Shown: in pieces, positions 1 through 7,498 of the stretch
How positions within the stretch are numbered: the stretch's first letter is position 1
Layout of the letters: each line of letters opens with the position of its first letter
Assembly (NCBI RefSeq): GCF_039544205.1
Contig: NZ_BAABLF010000004.1
Coordinates: 1 to 64,000, forward strand
Reading direction: 5' to 3'
DNA length: 64,000 nt
Source of the DNA: Ferrimonas gelatinilytica
GTDB lineage: Bacteria; Pseudomonadota; Gammaproteobacteria; Enterobacterales; Shewanellaceae
Translations under genes and position numbers: made by a program
Notes under the pieces: model-generated
Told to the model about the DNA's origin: nothing
Seen by the model: the letters and a program-made list of their open reading frames with translations, nothing else
Databases searched by the model: none

Positions 1-87
1 TCTGCATGTTGTGCAGTCACTCAGTAGCATCGAGAAAATGATGATTTCTCAATCCTGCGTGAGTGCCCACACAGATTGTCTGACAAA

Positions 88-100
88 TTGTTAAAGAGCA
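88..100 (-). promoter_or_regulatory. rrn boxA antitermination element
   Basis: The minus strand reads TGCTCTTTAACAA, identical to the E. coli rrn boxA that binds NusB/NusE. It lies downstream of two rrn promoters and a boxB-like hairpin, the standard order. Confidence 0.9.
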
Positions 101-116
101 GCCCGATTGGGCTTGG

Positions 117-130
117 CTTCGTTGCCGAAG
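117..130 (-). promoter_or_regulatory. boxB-like hairpin of the rrn leader
   Basis: The minus strand reads CTTCGGCAACGAAG, a 5-bp stem with a GCAA tetraloop, just upstream of boxA. This is where boxB of rrn antitermination signals sits. The role is inferred from position and shape. Confidence 0.6.
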
Positions 131-140
131 CAGGAGGCGT

Positions 141-168
141 ATATTACGCTGTTCTCCGTGGTCGTCAA
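141..168 (-). promoter_or_regulatory. rrn promoter P2
   Basis: On the minus strand the -35 is TTGACG (168-163) and the -10 is TAATAT (146-141), with a 16-bp spacer and a GC-rich discriminator (ACGCCTCC). A 16-bp spacer with a GC-rich discriminator is typical of growth-rate- and ppGpp-controlled rRNA promoters. Confidence 0.85.
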
Positions 169-288
169 GGCCGTTTTTCAACTTTCTCTCCAACCGTCTA
201 GGTTTTAACCAATCGGGCCGAAACCCCTTTGGTGGCGCCGCTTAGCCTCTCACTGAGTGGCCCGCTGTGCCCCGTCGACAGGGAGCGC

Positions 289-316
289 ATTATAGGGAGA
301 AGTTTCCCGGCCGCAA
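289..316 (-). promoter_or_regulatory. rrn promoter P1
   Basis: On the minus strand the -35 is TTGCGG (316-311) and the -10 is a perfect TATAAT (294-289), with a 16-bp spacer followed by GCGCTCCC. It is the same architecture as E. coli rrn P1 and lies about 150 bp upstream of P2. A-rich sequence upstream (minus-strand GAAAGAAAACG) could be an UP element. Confidence 0.88.
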
Positions 317-380
317 GAGGTTTTCGGTCGTTTTCTTTCAACCGCACAAACCCCCAGCAACTACCGGCTTATGTACAGAG

Positions 381-389
381 TTATCCACA
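381..389 (+). promoter_or_regulatory. consensus DnaA box
   Basis: TTATCCACA matches the strong DnaA-binding consensus exactly. It sits between the rrn promoters and hemB. Only one copy is seen here, so this is not an origin; it could be a titration or regulatory site, or chance. Confidence 0.45.
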
Positions 390-525
390 AAAGTTCGTAC
401 CTAAAGACAAGATCGAAGTGTAAATGGTCAACGTGACCACCAATTACCGCCTCACGTCGGCATACCCTTGGCGGGCCTGCAATTGTTTCTCTTGTGATGC
501 ACGACATTTCAGCGCAACAGCATTT

Positions 526-534
526 TGCTAATAT
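526..534 (+). promoter_or_regulatory. putative extended -10 promoter of hemB
   Basis: TGCTAATAT has the TG-N extended -10 layout about 55 bp upstream of the hemB start. No convincing -35 is seen, which extended -10 promoters can tolerate. Confidence 0.4.
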
Positions 535-588
535 GCTGGCATCGGCAGTGAACCTCACTGCAACTTTATTCCATTCAAGGAGCGTATC

Positions 589-1593
589 GTGACTCTATCA
601 GGAACCTTTCCCCGCCGCCGGCCCCGCCGTATCCGCAAACATGAGTTCTCCCGTCGTCTGATTGCCGAGCACACTTTGAGCAGCAGTGACCTTATCTACC
701 CGGTCTTTGTGCTTGAGGGTAATAGTCGACGCGAAACCGTTCCTTCCATGCCAGGTGTGGAGCGTCTGTCGATAGACCTTCTATTAGAGGAGGCGGCAGA
801 ACTGGTCGCTTTAGGGATCCCTGCACTGGCGCTCTTCCCGGTAACCCCCTCTGAACTGAAATCGCTGCAAGCTGAAGAGGCATACAACCCAGACGGTCTG
901 GCCCAGAAAGCGGTCAGAGCACTTAAACGCGCGCTCCCTGAGTTGGGCGTGATCACCGATGTGGCTCTTGACCCTTTTACCACCCATGGCCAAGACGGAA
1001 TCATTGACGAATCAGGCTATATCCTCAATGACGTTACCACTGAGGTGCTGGTCAAGCAGGCCCTGTCACACGCCGAAGCGGGTGCTGATGTCGTTGCACC
1101 TTCAGACATGATGGATGGGCGTATCGGTGCCATCCGCGACGCGCTGGAGGCGGCGGGACACCACAATACACAGATCATGGCGTATTCCGCCAAGTACTCC
1201 TCCAGCTTCTACGGCCCATTCCGGGACGCTGTTGGTAGCTCTGCCAACCTCGGCTCTGGAAACAAACATAGCTACCAGATGGATCCTGCCAACAGCGATG
1301 AAGCTATCCACGAAGTGGCCATGGATATAGAGGAGGGCGCAGACATGGTGATGGTCAAGCCCGGCATGCCCTACCTGGACATCGTTCGCCGCGTTAAGAG
1401 TGAACTTCGCGTCCCCACCTTCGCCTACCAGGTCAGCGGTGAATACGCCATGCTCAAGGCGGCCAGTCAGAATGGCTGGCTGGATGAGCGCAAAGTTGTG
1501 CTTGAGTCCCTGCTCTGCTTCAAGCGTGCTGGCGCAGATGGGGTGTTGACCTATTTTGCGAAAGACGTGGCGCGCTGGCTGAAGCCGGAGTAA
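589..1593 (+). CDS. hemB: delta-aminolevulinic acid dehydratase (porphobilinogen synthase)
   Basis: Cytoplasmic enzyme that condenses two 5-aminolevulinate molecules into porphobilinogen for haem and other tetrapyrroles. The 334-aa length is normal for the family. Both active-site lysines are visible: YSAKYSS near residue 202 and VMVKPGMP near 256. The metal loop reads DVALDPFTTHGQDG, the Asp-type loop of the Pseudomonas-like, magnesium-using class, not the three-cysteine zinc loop of E. coli HemB. The start is GTG at 589, with AAGGAG at 577-582. It is transcribed divergently from the rRNA operon. Confidence 0.97.
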   Translation: MTLSGTFPRRRPRRIRKHEFSRRLIAEHTLSSSDLIYPVFVLEGNSRRETVPSMPGVERLSIDLLLEEAAELVALGIPALALFPVTPSELKSLQAEEAYNPDGLAQKAVRALKRALPELGVITDVALDPFTTHGQDGIIDESGYILNDVTTEVLVKQALSHAEAGADVVAPSDMMDGRIGAIRDALEAAGHHNTQIMAYSAKYSSSFYGPFRDAVGSSANLGSGNKHSYQMDPANSDEAIHEVAMDIEEGADMVMVKPGMPYLDIVRRVKSELRVPTFAYQVSGEYAMLKAASQNGWLDERKVVLESLLCFKRAGADGVLTYFAKDVARWLKPE

Positions 1594-1711
1594 TTCTCTT
1601 CAAACGCTCAGTACCAGCTAGATCACACTTTTGCATACCGGTTCGCACCCGTGCTGAGTTTCGTGGTCATATGCATGGCTTACTGCCTCGCTGAAATTTT
1701 AAGGAAAATCG

Positions 1712-2263
1712 ATGAAAAAAGCGGTCTTGGCTGCCCTGCTCAGCCCTCTGATGTTCAACCCTGCCCTAGCAACGGAACACAATGGTGGCTGTGGCTTTGA
1801 AGAAGCCAGCGAGGGCAGCCTCTTTGCCACCTGCACCCAAAACGAAGAAAAGAAGGAAGTGATTTTGACCGGCATTCTTAGCTTCGATGACCTGCGCCAG
1901 CAGCCAGGTTATGACGATAACTTTGCGGCGTACGTCCCGGACGCAAACGCGGTCGCCCAACTCAAACAGATCACCACACCCACTGAGATCGTCGTGATTG
2001 TGGGCACTTGGTGCCCTGACTGCCACCGGGAAACACCACGCCTTGCCAAGATCCTGAACGAGGTGAACAATCCGGCGTTCACGATCACTTACATCGGTAT
2101 CGATCGTACACGCACGGACCCCGAGGGTCTCTCCTCCTCGTACGACTTCCAGCGGATCCCCTCTATCCTGGTTCATCAAGAGCAGAAAGAGATTGGGCGT
2201 ATCGTGGAATCTCCCGAGACCACGTTAGAACAGGACCTGCTGCGGATCCTCCAGGCCCAATAA
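1712..2263 (+). CDS. exported thioredoxin-like protein
   Basis: 183 aa with a clear Sec signal peptide (residues 1-20, cleavage after ALA) and a thioredoxin fold carrying W-C-P-D-C at 100-104, preceded by the strand IVVIVGT. The CPDC motif suggests a periplasmic thiol-disulfide oxidoreductase; CPDC is also seen in YbbN-like and other atypical thioredoxins. Four more cysteines sit outside the motif in the mature N-terminal part and active-site region. A Shine-Dalgarno AAGGA precedes the ATG. It stands alone and ends in a strong terminator. The partner substrate is unknown. Confidence 0.75.
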   Translation: MKKAVLAALLSPLMFNPALATEHNGGCGFEEASEGSLFATCTQNEEKKEVILTGILSFDDLRQQPGYDDNFAAYVPDANAVAQLKQITTPTEIVVIVGTWCPDCHRETPRLAKILNEVNNPAFTITYIGIDRTRTDPEGLSSSYDFQRIPSILVHQEQKEIGRIVESPETTLEQDLLRILQAQ

Positions 2264-2310
2264 AGGCTAATTGGAAGCCTGGCGGAGCGATACGGTCAGT
2301 AACCCCCTAA

Positions 2311-2335
2311 GGCACGCCTCCAGGCGTGCCTTTTT
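2311..2335 (+). terminator. Rho-independent terminator after the thioredoxin-like gene
   Basis: A 9-bp stem GGCACGCCT/AGGCGTGCC with a 2-nt loop is followed by TTTTT. Confidence 0.9.
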
Positions 2336-2415
2336 ATGCGCGATTAACGTTTAGTGGCAACTGCTAACCTTGATCTTTAGGTAATGCCGCCTGAGTCGCC
2401 GTAAAGGTGAACGCC

Positions 2416-2772
2416 ATGGTCAACCGCTCCTACTTTGTTGCTCTGCTGGTCGCGCTTCTCACCGTCCCGGCTTTCCCCCTCACTTTTGCCGAAACCTCTG
2501 TGGACAAGAAGTCAGTGAGACTCATCGCAGAGGATAATCAGCCTGCAACGCGCGTCGGTCTCAGTGCCGCTTGAGACAGCCCCAACCAATTTACCCGTAC
2601 CCTACGCCGTGTTGGCCTCGGCTACTTAACCGCCGCTCGGGGAATCCGATGCAACGGTCAGTCACTTAATCAGTTTGCAGCCAAATACAACCCCAATACG
2701 GAAACCGTTCGTCGCCTAGATAGGTTTAGCCGCCCCAGTGAGCGGCAACGGCATCCCCTGAACAACCACTGA
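2416..2772 (+). pseudogene. DUF3718-family paralogue with an in-frame stop
   Basis: From an ATG at 2416 (AAAGGTG upstream) the frame encodes a signal-peptide-like N-terminus, then LIAEDNQPATRVGLSAA, a TGA at 2572-2574, and continues in the same frame to 2772 with ARGIRCNGQSLNQFAAKY and VRRLDRF. Both halves align with the intact gene at 3081 (FVAADNTRETKLCMAAAT, ARGIACNDEPINFFAARY, VNRLNRF). It is therefore a tandem paralogue carrying one nonsense codon. The stop aligns with a Thr, not a Cys, which argues against selenocysteine. The N-terminal 52 residues could still be made as a truncated peptide. Confidence 0.75.
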
Positions 2773-3080
2773 TGCCCCCACGGACTGAGTCTTACGCCTG
2801 AGCCCAGCAACGGTCTCCGACACGTGGCTGAGGCTTTGCCTTTGCGACCGAATCAAGCGAATTTGTCCCGTTCAAGTTATGTCCATATGTGTCTGCGTGT
2901 GAATGCTTATGTTTGACGTCACAGGGCCGATTTCGTCACCCATATGGATAGTAAGGTCTTTTTGATATCCATCCATTCACACTCGTCTTACCCGCTTACA
3001 TCCAAACACAGTTGCCTAACAGCATTTTTCCCCTCATGGGCAAAGCTTGATAGGCATTCCGACAAATAAGGATCGTTAAG
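2773..3080. other. intergenic, no gene recognised
   Basis: About 300 bp between the broken and intact DUF3718 genes. It holds a 7-bp inverted repeat (ATGGATA near 2943, TATCCAT near 2965) but no convincing promoter or reading frame. Confidence 0.4.
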
Positions 3081-3431
3081 ATGAAATCCGTGATTTTTGC
3101 TTCTGTTTTGCTGGCTTCCGGCGCGGTTACCGCTACAGAGTTTGTTGCGGCCGACAACACTCGGGAAACCAAGCTCTGCATGGCTGCGGCAACTGGTACA
3201 CCGCTCAAGATGATGACCACCATCAAGTATTCCGGCTACGATGATCGCAGCGTCGCTCGAGGCATTGCCTGCAACGACGAGCCAATCAACTTTTTCGCCG
3301 CGCGTTACAACGATGATGAGCGGGTAGTAAATCGCCTTAACCGATTCGCCCGGACTAAAGCCAATGTCAACATTATCGACCTGTCCCAGAACCAGAGCGG
3401 TACCTTGGTGATTGGAGGCCGTGCCAAGTAG
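3081..3431 (+). CDS. DUF3718 domain protein, exported
   Basis: 116 aa with a short signal peptide (about 1-18, ending VTATE) followed by the DUF3718 core: FVAADNTRETKLCMAAAT, then ARGIACNDEPINFF. It has two cysteines (in KLCMAA and GIACND) that may form a disulfide in the periplasm. The family is known from marine gammaproteobacteria and its function is unknown. AAGGA precedes the ATG. The broken gene upstream is a tandem paralogue, and a large hairpin terminator follows. Confidence 0.8.
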   Translation: MKSVIFASVLLASGAVTATEFVAADNTRETKLCMAAATGTPLKMMTTIKYSGYDDRSVARGIACNDEPINFFAARYNDDERVVNRLNRFARTKANVNIIDLSQNQSGTLVIGGRAK

Positions 3432-3455
3432 GGTCCCTTTGAGATTCAGGTTCCT

Positions 3456-3504
3456 ACGACAGTAATGACAACGCCGGCCTAGTGCCGGCGTTGCTGTCGT
3501 TTCG
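3456..3504 (+). terminator. terminator after the DUF3718 gene
   Basis: A 9-bp stem AACGCCGGC/GCCGGCGTT (3470-3492) is extended by outer pairing ACGACAG/CTGTCGT. The T-tract is short, so it may act with Rho or bidirectionally towards the convergent gene. Confidence 0.6.
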
Positions 3505-3538
3505 GGAGATGGACCTCTATATACGTCGTCACCTCGCC

Positions 3539-4873
3539 TTACTTGGCTACATTCCCGGCCACGTTAAGCGCATCCCAGGTTCGAGCAAAAGGAGGTGCAT
3601 AACAGAGGTCCAGCATTCCCAGATCCTCTGTCGTCATGCCACCGTGAATGGCCGCAGCCAAAGTATCGACTCGCAGCACCGCTCCCAGCCCCCCGGCCAC
3701 CTGGCCTCCCAGTATCACTTTGGTTTTGGCGTCATAGATCAACTTGATGCGTAGATCCTGCTGGTTCGGCACGTAATTAGTGGTGTTTTTATCGTTGATC
3801 ACTACGGTCTTGGTATCGCGCCCCAAGGCTTTCGCTTCCTGCTCGCTCACACCGGTGCGCCCCGCTTCAACGCCCAGAACCTTGACTGCAGCACTGCCTA
3901 AAGTGCCGGGAAAACGTTTCTGGGCACCACAAAGATTCTCACCGATTAGCCGTCCCAACTTATTGGCAGTGGTCGCCAGTGGGATATAAACCGGCTGTTG
4001 GCGGATCCGGTGGAACACCGTGGCGCAATCTCCGGCGGCATAGATATCCGGCTCACTGCTTCGACCCTGGTCATCAATCACAATTGCGCCGTTCTCCAGC
4101 CTATCCAGACCACTGTCATCGAGAAACGCCGTCGTTGGCCGTACACCCGTGGCCACGATCACCAGGTCCGCCGGGTAGCTGCCTTTATCAGTGGTCACTT
4201 GTTCAACCGCCAATTGCCCCTTTAATGCGCGAACCTTTTCGCCTAGATGCATGGCGATCCCCTTCCGGGTCAGTTCCTGTTGGATCAGCTCGGACACCTC
4301 TTCATCAAAGGACTCCGCCAGGACCCTTTCAGCCAGCTCAATCAGGCGTACCCGCTTACCCTGCTCATGCAGCGCTTCGACCATCTCCAGGCCGATGTAA
4401 CCCGCACCGATCACCACGACATCCTGGCACTCCTTCCGCTCGGCCAATCGACGCAGCGTGAGACCGTCCTCCAGTGTTTTGACAAAATGCACCCGCTCCA
4501 GATCCAAACCTTCTATGGGCGGTCGAACCACGGAAGCGCCGGTGGCGACCATTAATTTGTCGTAGGGCTGAACAAACTCCCTACCCTCGGACAGGTCCCG
4601 TACGGTAATTGCCTTGCGAGCCGGGTCGACCTTCAGCACCTGGTGGGCAGTGCGCAGATCGATACCAGACTCACGGAACTGCTCCACGCTGCGCTCTGCC
4701 ATGTAGCTGGCGTCATCAAAAAAGCCGCCGACAAAATAGGGCAGGCCACAAGCGCCGAAAGAGACGACACTGCCCTGCTCAAAAACAGTTATATCGGCGT
4801 CGGGCGCCGTGCGACGGGCCTTGGCGGCGGCACTCATGCCTGCCGCTTCTGCCCCGATGATGACGATCTGCAT
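3539..4873 (-). CDS. CoA-disulfide-reductase-like FAD/NAD(P) oxidoreductase
   Basis: 444-aa pyridine-nucleotide-disulfide oxidoreductase of the CoA-disulfide reductase/NADH oxidase group. An FAD-binding fold starts at residue 3 (VIIGAEAAG), the single active-site cysteine lies in SFGACGLPYF (Cys42), the NAD(P)-binding motif VVVIGAGYIGLE is at 152-163, the second FAD motif AAGDC is at 279-283, and a C-terminal dimerisation domain follows. In this group the lone cysteine forms a mixed disulfide with CoA or a cysteine sulfenic acid. Whether it reduces CoA disulfide, persulfides or oxygen cannot be told from sequence. It lies downstream of a cystine transporter, a thematically related neighbour. 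Confidence 0.8.
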   Translation of the reverse strand: MQIVIIGAEAAGMSAAAKARRTAPDADITVFEQGSVVSFGACGLPYFVGGFFDDASYMAERSVEQFRESGIDLRTAHQVLKVDPARKAITVRDLSEGREFVQPYDKLMVATGASVVRPPIEGLDLERVHFVKTLEDGLTLRRLAERKECQDVVVIGAGYIGLEMVEALHEQGKRVRLIELAERVLAESFDEEVSELIQQELTRKGIAMHLGEKVRALKGQLAVEQVTTDKGSYPADLVIVATGVRPTTAFLDDSGLDRLENGAIVIDDQGRSSEPDIYAAGDCATVFHRIRQQPVYIPLATTANKLGRLIGENLCGAQKRFPGTLGSAAVKVLGVEAGRTGVSEQEAKALGRDTKTVVINDKNTTNYVPNQQDLRIKLIYDAKTKVILGGQVAGGLGAVLRVDTLAAAIHGGMTTEDLGMLDLCYAPPFARTWDALNVAGNVAK

Positions 4874-4891
4874 CTGAGTTTCTCACTTAGC

Positions 4892-4925
4892 AAAAAAGAG
4901 AGAAGGCTGCACCCAGGCAGCCTTC
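4892..4925 (-). terminator. terminator after tcyP
   Basis: On the minus strand the stem GAAGGCTGC/GCAGCCTTC is followed by TCTCTTTTTT. It separates tcyP from the flavoprotein gene, although some readthrough could couple them. Confidence 0.85.
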
Positions 4926-4945
4926 GAGAACCACACTATGAACTC

Positions 4946-6352
4946 TTAGGATACGGATTCCATATCCAGTTCCAAGTCCTGCTCGCCATTGAACACCTCC
5001 ATATCGGTTTGACCCAACAGGCGGCTGGTGACAAAACCGGTTGCGATGGCACCATTAACATTCAACGCGGTGCGCCCCATGTCGATCAGGGGCTCGATTG
5101 AGATCAGCAAGCCAATCAAGGCGATCGCTTCAGTGGGCAAGCCAAGGGCCGAAAAGACGATCAGAGCGGCGAAGGTGGCACCACCGCCAACCCCGGCAAC
5201 ACCGAAAGAACCGACGACGATAACCGCGATCAAGGTTGCGATGAATTCAAGACTCATCACGTCCAGTCCAATGACCGGCGCGACCATCACCACCAGCATC
5301 GCCGGATAGATACCGGCACACCCGTTTTGACCAATGGTGGCGCCGAAAGAAGCGGCAAAGTTTGCCACTCCATCAGAGACGCCCAGTTGACGGGTCTGGG
5401 TTTGGATGTTGAGCGGGATGGTCGCAGCGCTTGAGCGGCTGGTAAACGCAAAGGTCAGCACCGGCCAGACCTTCTTGATGTAGGTCATCGGATTACCACC
5501 CACCAGCGAGATCATCAGCAGGTGGACACCGAACATCAGTGCCAGCGCCACGTAGGAAGCCAGTACGAAATTGAACAGGTTGAGAATGTCCTGGAAGTTG
5601 CTGGTGGCCAGGACCTTAGTCATCAGGGCCAGTACGCCGTAGGGGGTAAGGCGCAAAACCAGGGTCACGATGCGCATCACAATGGCGTACGCCACTTGCA
5701 TGAAAGCATCAAACTTCTCGGTCAACTCCGGCTGCTTCTTGTTGACGCCCAGGGCGGCCACGCCGATGAAAGCGGAGAAGATCACCACGGAGATGATGGA
5801 GGTATCTCGGGCCCCGGTCATATCCAGGAAGGGGTTTGCGGGAATGATTTCAACCAGTGTATTGGCAATGGAGATCCCCCCAGCCGTTCCTTCACGAGCC
5901 AGCAGGGCTGCCGCGCGCTCCGCTTCCCGGCCACCATGAACCAAACCTTCGGCGCTAAGGCCAAACAGGTGAGACACTACCAGGCCGATCAACCCGGCTA
6001 TCGCGACAGTCACCAGCAGGATACCTATGGTCAGGGCACTGATCTTCCCCAGGGACTCCCCATCCTTGAGCTTCAGGATGGCACTGATGATGGACACCAT
6101 CACCAGGGGAATGATGATCATCCGCAGCAACTGAACATAACCACGGCCGGCAATATCAAAATATTCAATGGACGCCTGCAGTGACGCGTTATCGCTACCG
6201 TAAACCAGTTGCAGCACAGCCCCTAGCCCAATACCCAGACCGAGTGCGACAAACACACGCCGGGTAAATTTCACATGGTTACGCTGCATCTTGTAGAGCA
6301 TCGTAAACAGCAGCAACATCACCATGACATTCGCCAGGACATACAGATCCAT
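4946..6352 (-). CDS. tcyP: L-cystine/dicarboxylate-type symporter, TcyP (YdjN) family
   Basis: 468-aa inner-membrane symporter of the DAACS family. It matches E. coli TcyP over its whole length, including GNGYVQLL-like (GRGYVQLLRMIIIPLV), the hairpin region TFAFTSRSSAATIPL, FGATIGQNGCAG, AGVGGGATFAALIV and SIEPLIDMGRTALNV. The serine-rich SSRAA-type hairpin and the NMDGT-like region are the transport core. The cystine specificity comes from this full-length resemblance, not from a single residue. A candidate sigma-70 promoter lies at 6419-6446. Confidence 0.85.
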   Translation of the reverse strand: MDLYVLANVMVMLLLFTMLYKMQRNHVKFTRRVFVALGLGIGLGAVLQLVYGSDNASLQASIEYFDIAGRGYVQLLRMIIIPLVMVSIISAILKLKDGESLGKISALTIGILLVTVAIAGLIGLVVSHLFGLSAEGLVHGGREAERAAALLAREGTAGGISIANTLVEIIPANPFLDMTGARDTSIISVVIFSAFIGVAALGVNKKQPELTEKFDAFMQVAYAIVMRIVTLVLRLTPYGVLALMTKVLATSNFQDILNLFNFVLASYVALALMFGVHLLMISLVGGNPMTYIKKVWPVLTFAFTSRSSAATIPLNIQTQTRQLGVSDGVANFAASFGATIGQNGCAGIYPAMLVVMVAPVIGLDVMSLEFIATLIAVIVVGSFGVAGVGGGATFAALIVFSALGLPTEAIALIGLLISIEPLIDMGRTALNVNGAIATGFVTSRLLGQTDMEVFNGEQDLELDMESVS

Positions 6353-6418
6353 AATCTACTCACCTTTTCGCCGAAATCGCCGGCGCAATCATCTTAACAG
6401 CGTAATTTATTGTTTGAG

Positions 6419-6446
6419 TTTATAAAGCCGGAGCATTGAACTCCAA
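6419..6446 (-). promoter_or_regulatory. putative promoter of tcyP
   Basis: On the minus strand, TTGGAG (6446-6441), a 16-bp spacer and TATAAA (6424-6419) lie about 65 bp upstream of the tcyP start. Confidence 0.45.
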
Positions 6447-6541
6447 TAATCAGGCCCGGCAGGATACCCAAAGGAGCGAGCAGATAATATTCCCAAATGG
6501 AATAAGAAAGTGTGAAGAGATTGGCGGTATTCTTGTCGTGG

Positions 6542-7498
6542 TCAGCGGATCCGTCGATCCAGCTCGACCAGCACCCCCTCTCTCAGGGCACCGCCGGCGG
6601 GCAAGACAGCGCTGATCTTCAGCTCTGCCAACAACGATGAGAGGATCGCCACGCCAGCGGCAAAGGTCGCCCCTCGCTCTGGCTCCAGGTCATCCAGTTC
6701 GCCGCTTCCCAGCGCAATCAACTCCTGCTCAACCCGCATCAGTAAAGCCGGCGTCAGCGCAGTATCGGACCAACCCCGGTTCGCGATCAGCTCGAACAGG
6801 CTGCGGAAGGTACCGGAGATCCCGAGGGCCGCATCCCAGCCCCAGCCGTGAAGCTCCGCCAGTATCGGCTTTAGCGCCTGAGCAACTGACTCTTTTGCCT
6901 GCTCTAGCGCCGTGGCCGTGACGCCACCGGAGAAATAATGCTGGGTATAGAGCACAGCCCCCAAGGGCAGCGAGTGTTTGCAGCGGATAGAGGCATCTCC
7001 AATCACCAGTTCGGTACTGGCACCACCGATATCCAGAACCAGAGCTCGTCCCTCGACGGCGGTGGTGGCCCGCATACCCTGGTAGATATAGGTCGCCTCC
7101 CTCTCCCCCGAAATGATCTCGATGGGGTGGCCAAGCAGTGCCTGACCACGGTGGCAGAATGCCGCCGGGTCTTTCGACTGACGCAGCGCCGCGGTGGCAT
7201 AGACCGCCACTTCGACAGGCCGATACTGCTTAAGGAGTTGGCCAAACCAGGCGAGGCACTCTAGGGCGCCCGCCTCGACCGATGGACACACAGAACCATC
7301 CGGCCCCAGCCCCTGGGCCAGCCGAACTTTGCGCTTATGTTTGGCGATGATGGTCGGGAGAGGCTGACCCGGACGGGCCAGCAAGAGGTTAAAGCTATTG
7401 GAGCCGAGGGTCACAGCGGCCAGCAACGGGCCGCTGTGTTCCAGCCCGTCAGCCGTGACGGCGTTGGCGCCCACCGCGGGAGCCTCCCTGCCGATCAC
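6542..7498 (-). CDS. gppA: Ppx/GppA-family phosphatase, short form
   Basis: Exopolyphosphatase/guanosine pentaphosphatase family protein with an ASKHA fold, acting on polyphosphate or pppGpp in the cytoplasm. At no more than 318 aa it holds only the catalytic Ppx-GppA domain and lacks the C-terminal HD-like half of full-length GppA (about 500 aa). LGSNSFNLL (phosphate-1) and LDIGGASTELVIG (phosphate-2) are clear. The conserved Asp before LGSNS is Thr here (AAVTLGSNSF). The GTG at 7498 overlaps the end of rhlB by 50 bp; a TTG at 7426 just after the rhlB stop would fit the family N-terminus better. It is probably co-transcribed with rhlB. Confidence 0.8.
   Translation of the reverse strand: MIGREAPAVGANAVTADGLEHSGPLLAAVTLGSNSFNLLLARPGQPLPTIIAKHKRKVRLAQGLGPDGSVCPSVEAGALECLAWFGQLLKQYRPVEVAVYATAALRQSKDPAAFCHRGQALLGHPIEIISGEREATYIYQGMRATTAVEGRALVLDIGGASTELVIGDASIRCKHSLPLGAVLYTQHYFSGGVTATALEQAKESVAQALKPILAELHGWGWDAALGISGTFRSLFELIANRGWSDTALTPALLMRVEQELIALGSGELDDLEPERGATFAAGVAILSSLLAELKISAVLPAGGALREGVLVELDRRIR

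Larger units (their letters stand above)
1..140 (-). other. rRNA operon leader (5' part, 16S lies outside window)
   Basis: Read on the minus strand this is the transcribed leader of an rRNA operon running out of the left edge. After boxA it continues with AATTTGTCAGACAATC and then TGTGTGGGCACTC, which is almost exactly the E. coli rrn leader. The 16S gene itself is not in the window and should begin shortly beyond position 1. Confidence 0.85.

Noticed and set aside
381..389. DnaA box as an origin of replication
   Set aside because: Only one box and no AT-rich unwinding region; oriC needs several boxes.
2572..2574. TGA in the DUF3718 paralogue as a selenocysteine codon
   Set aside because: It aligns with Thr in the intact paralogue, and no selenocysteine insertion hairpin was recognised after it.
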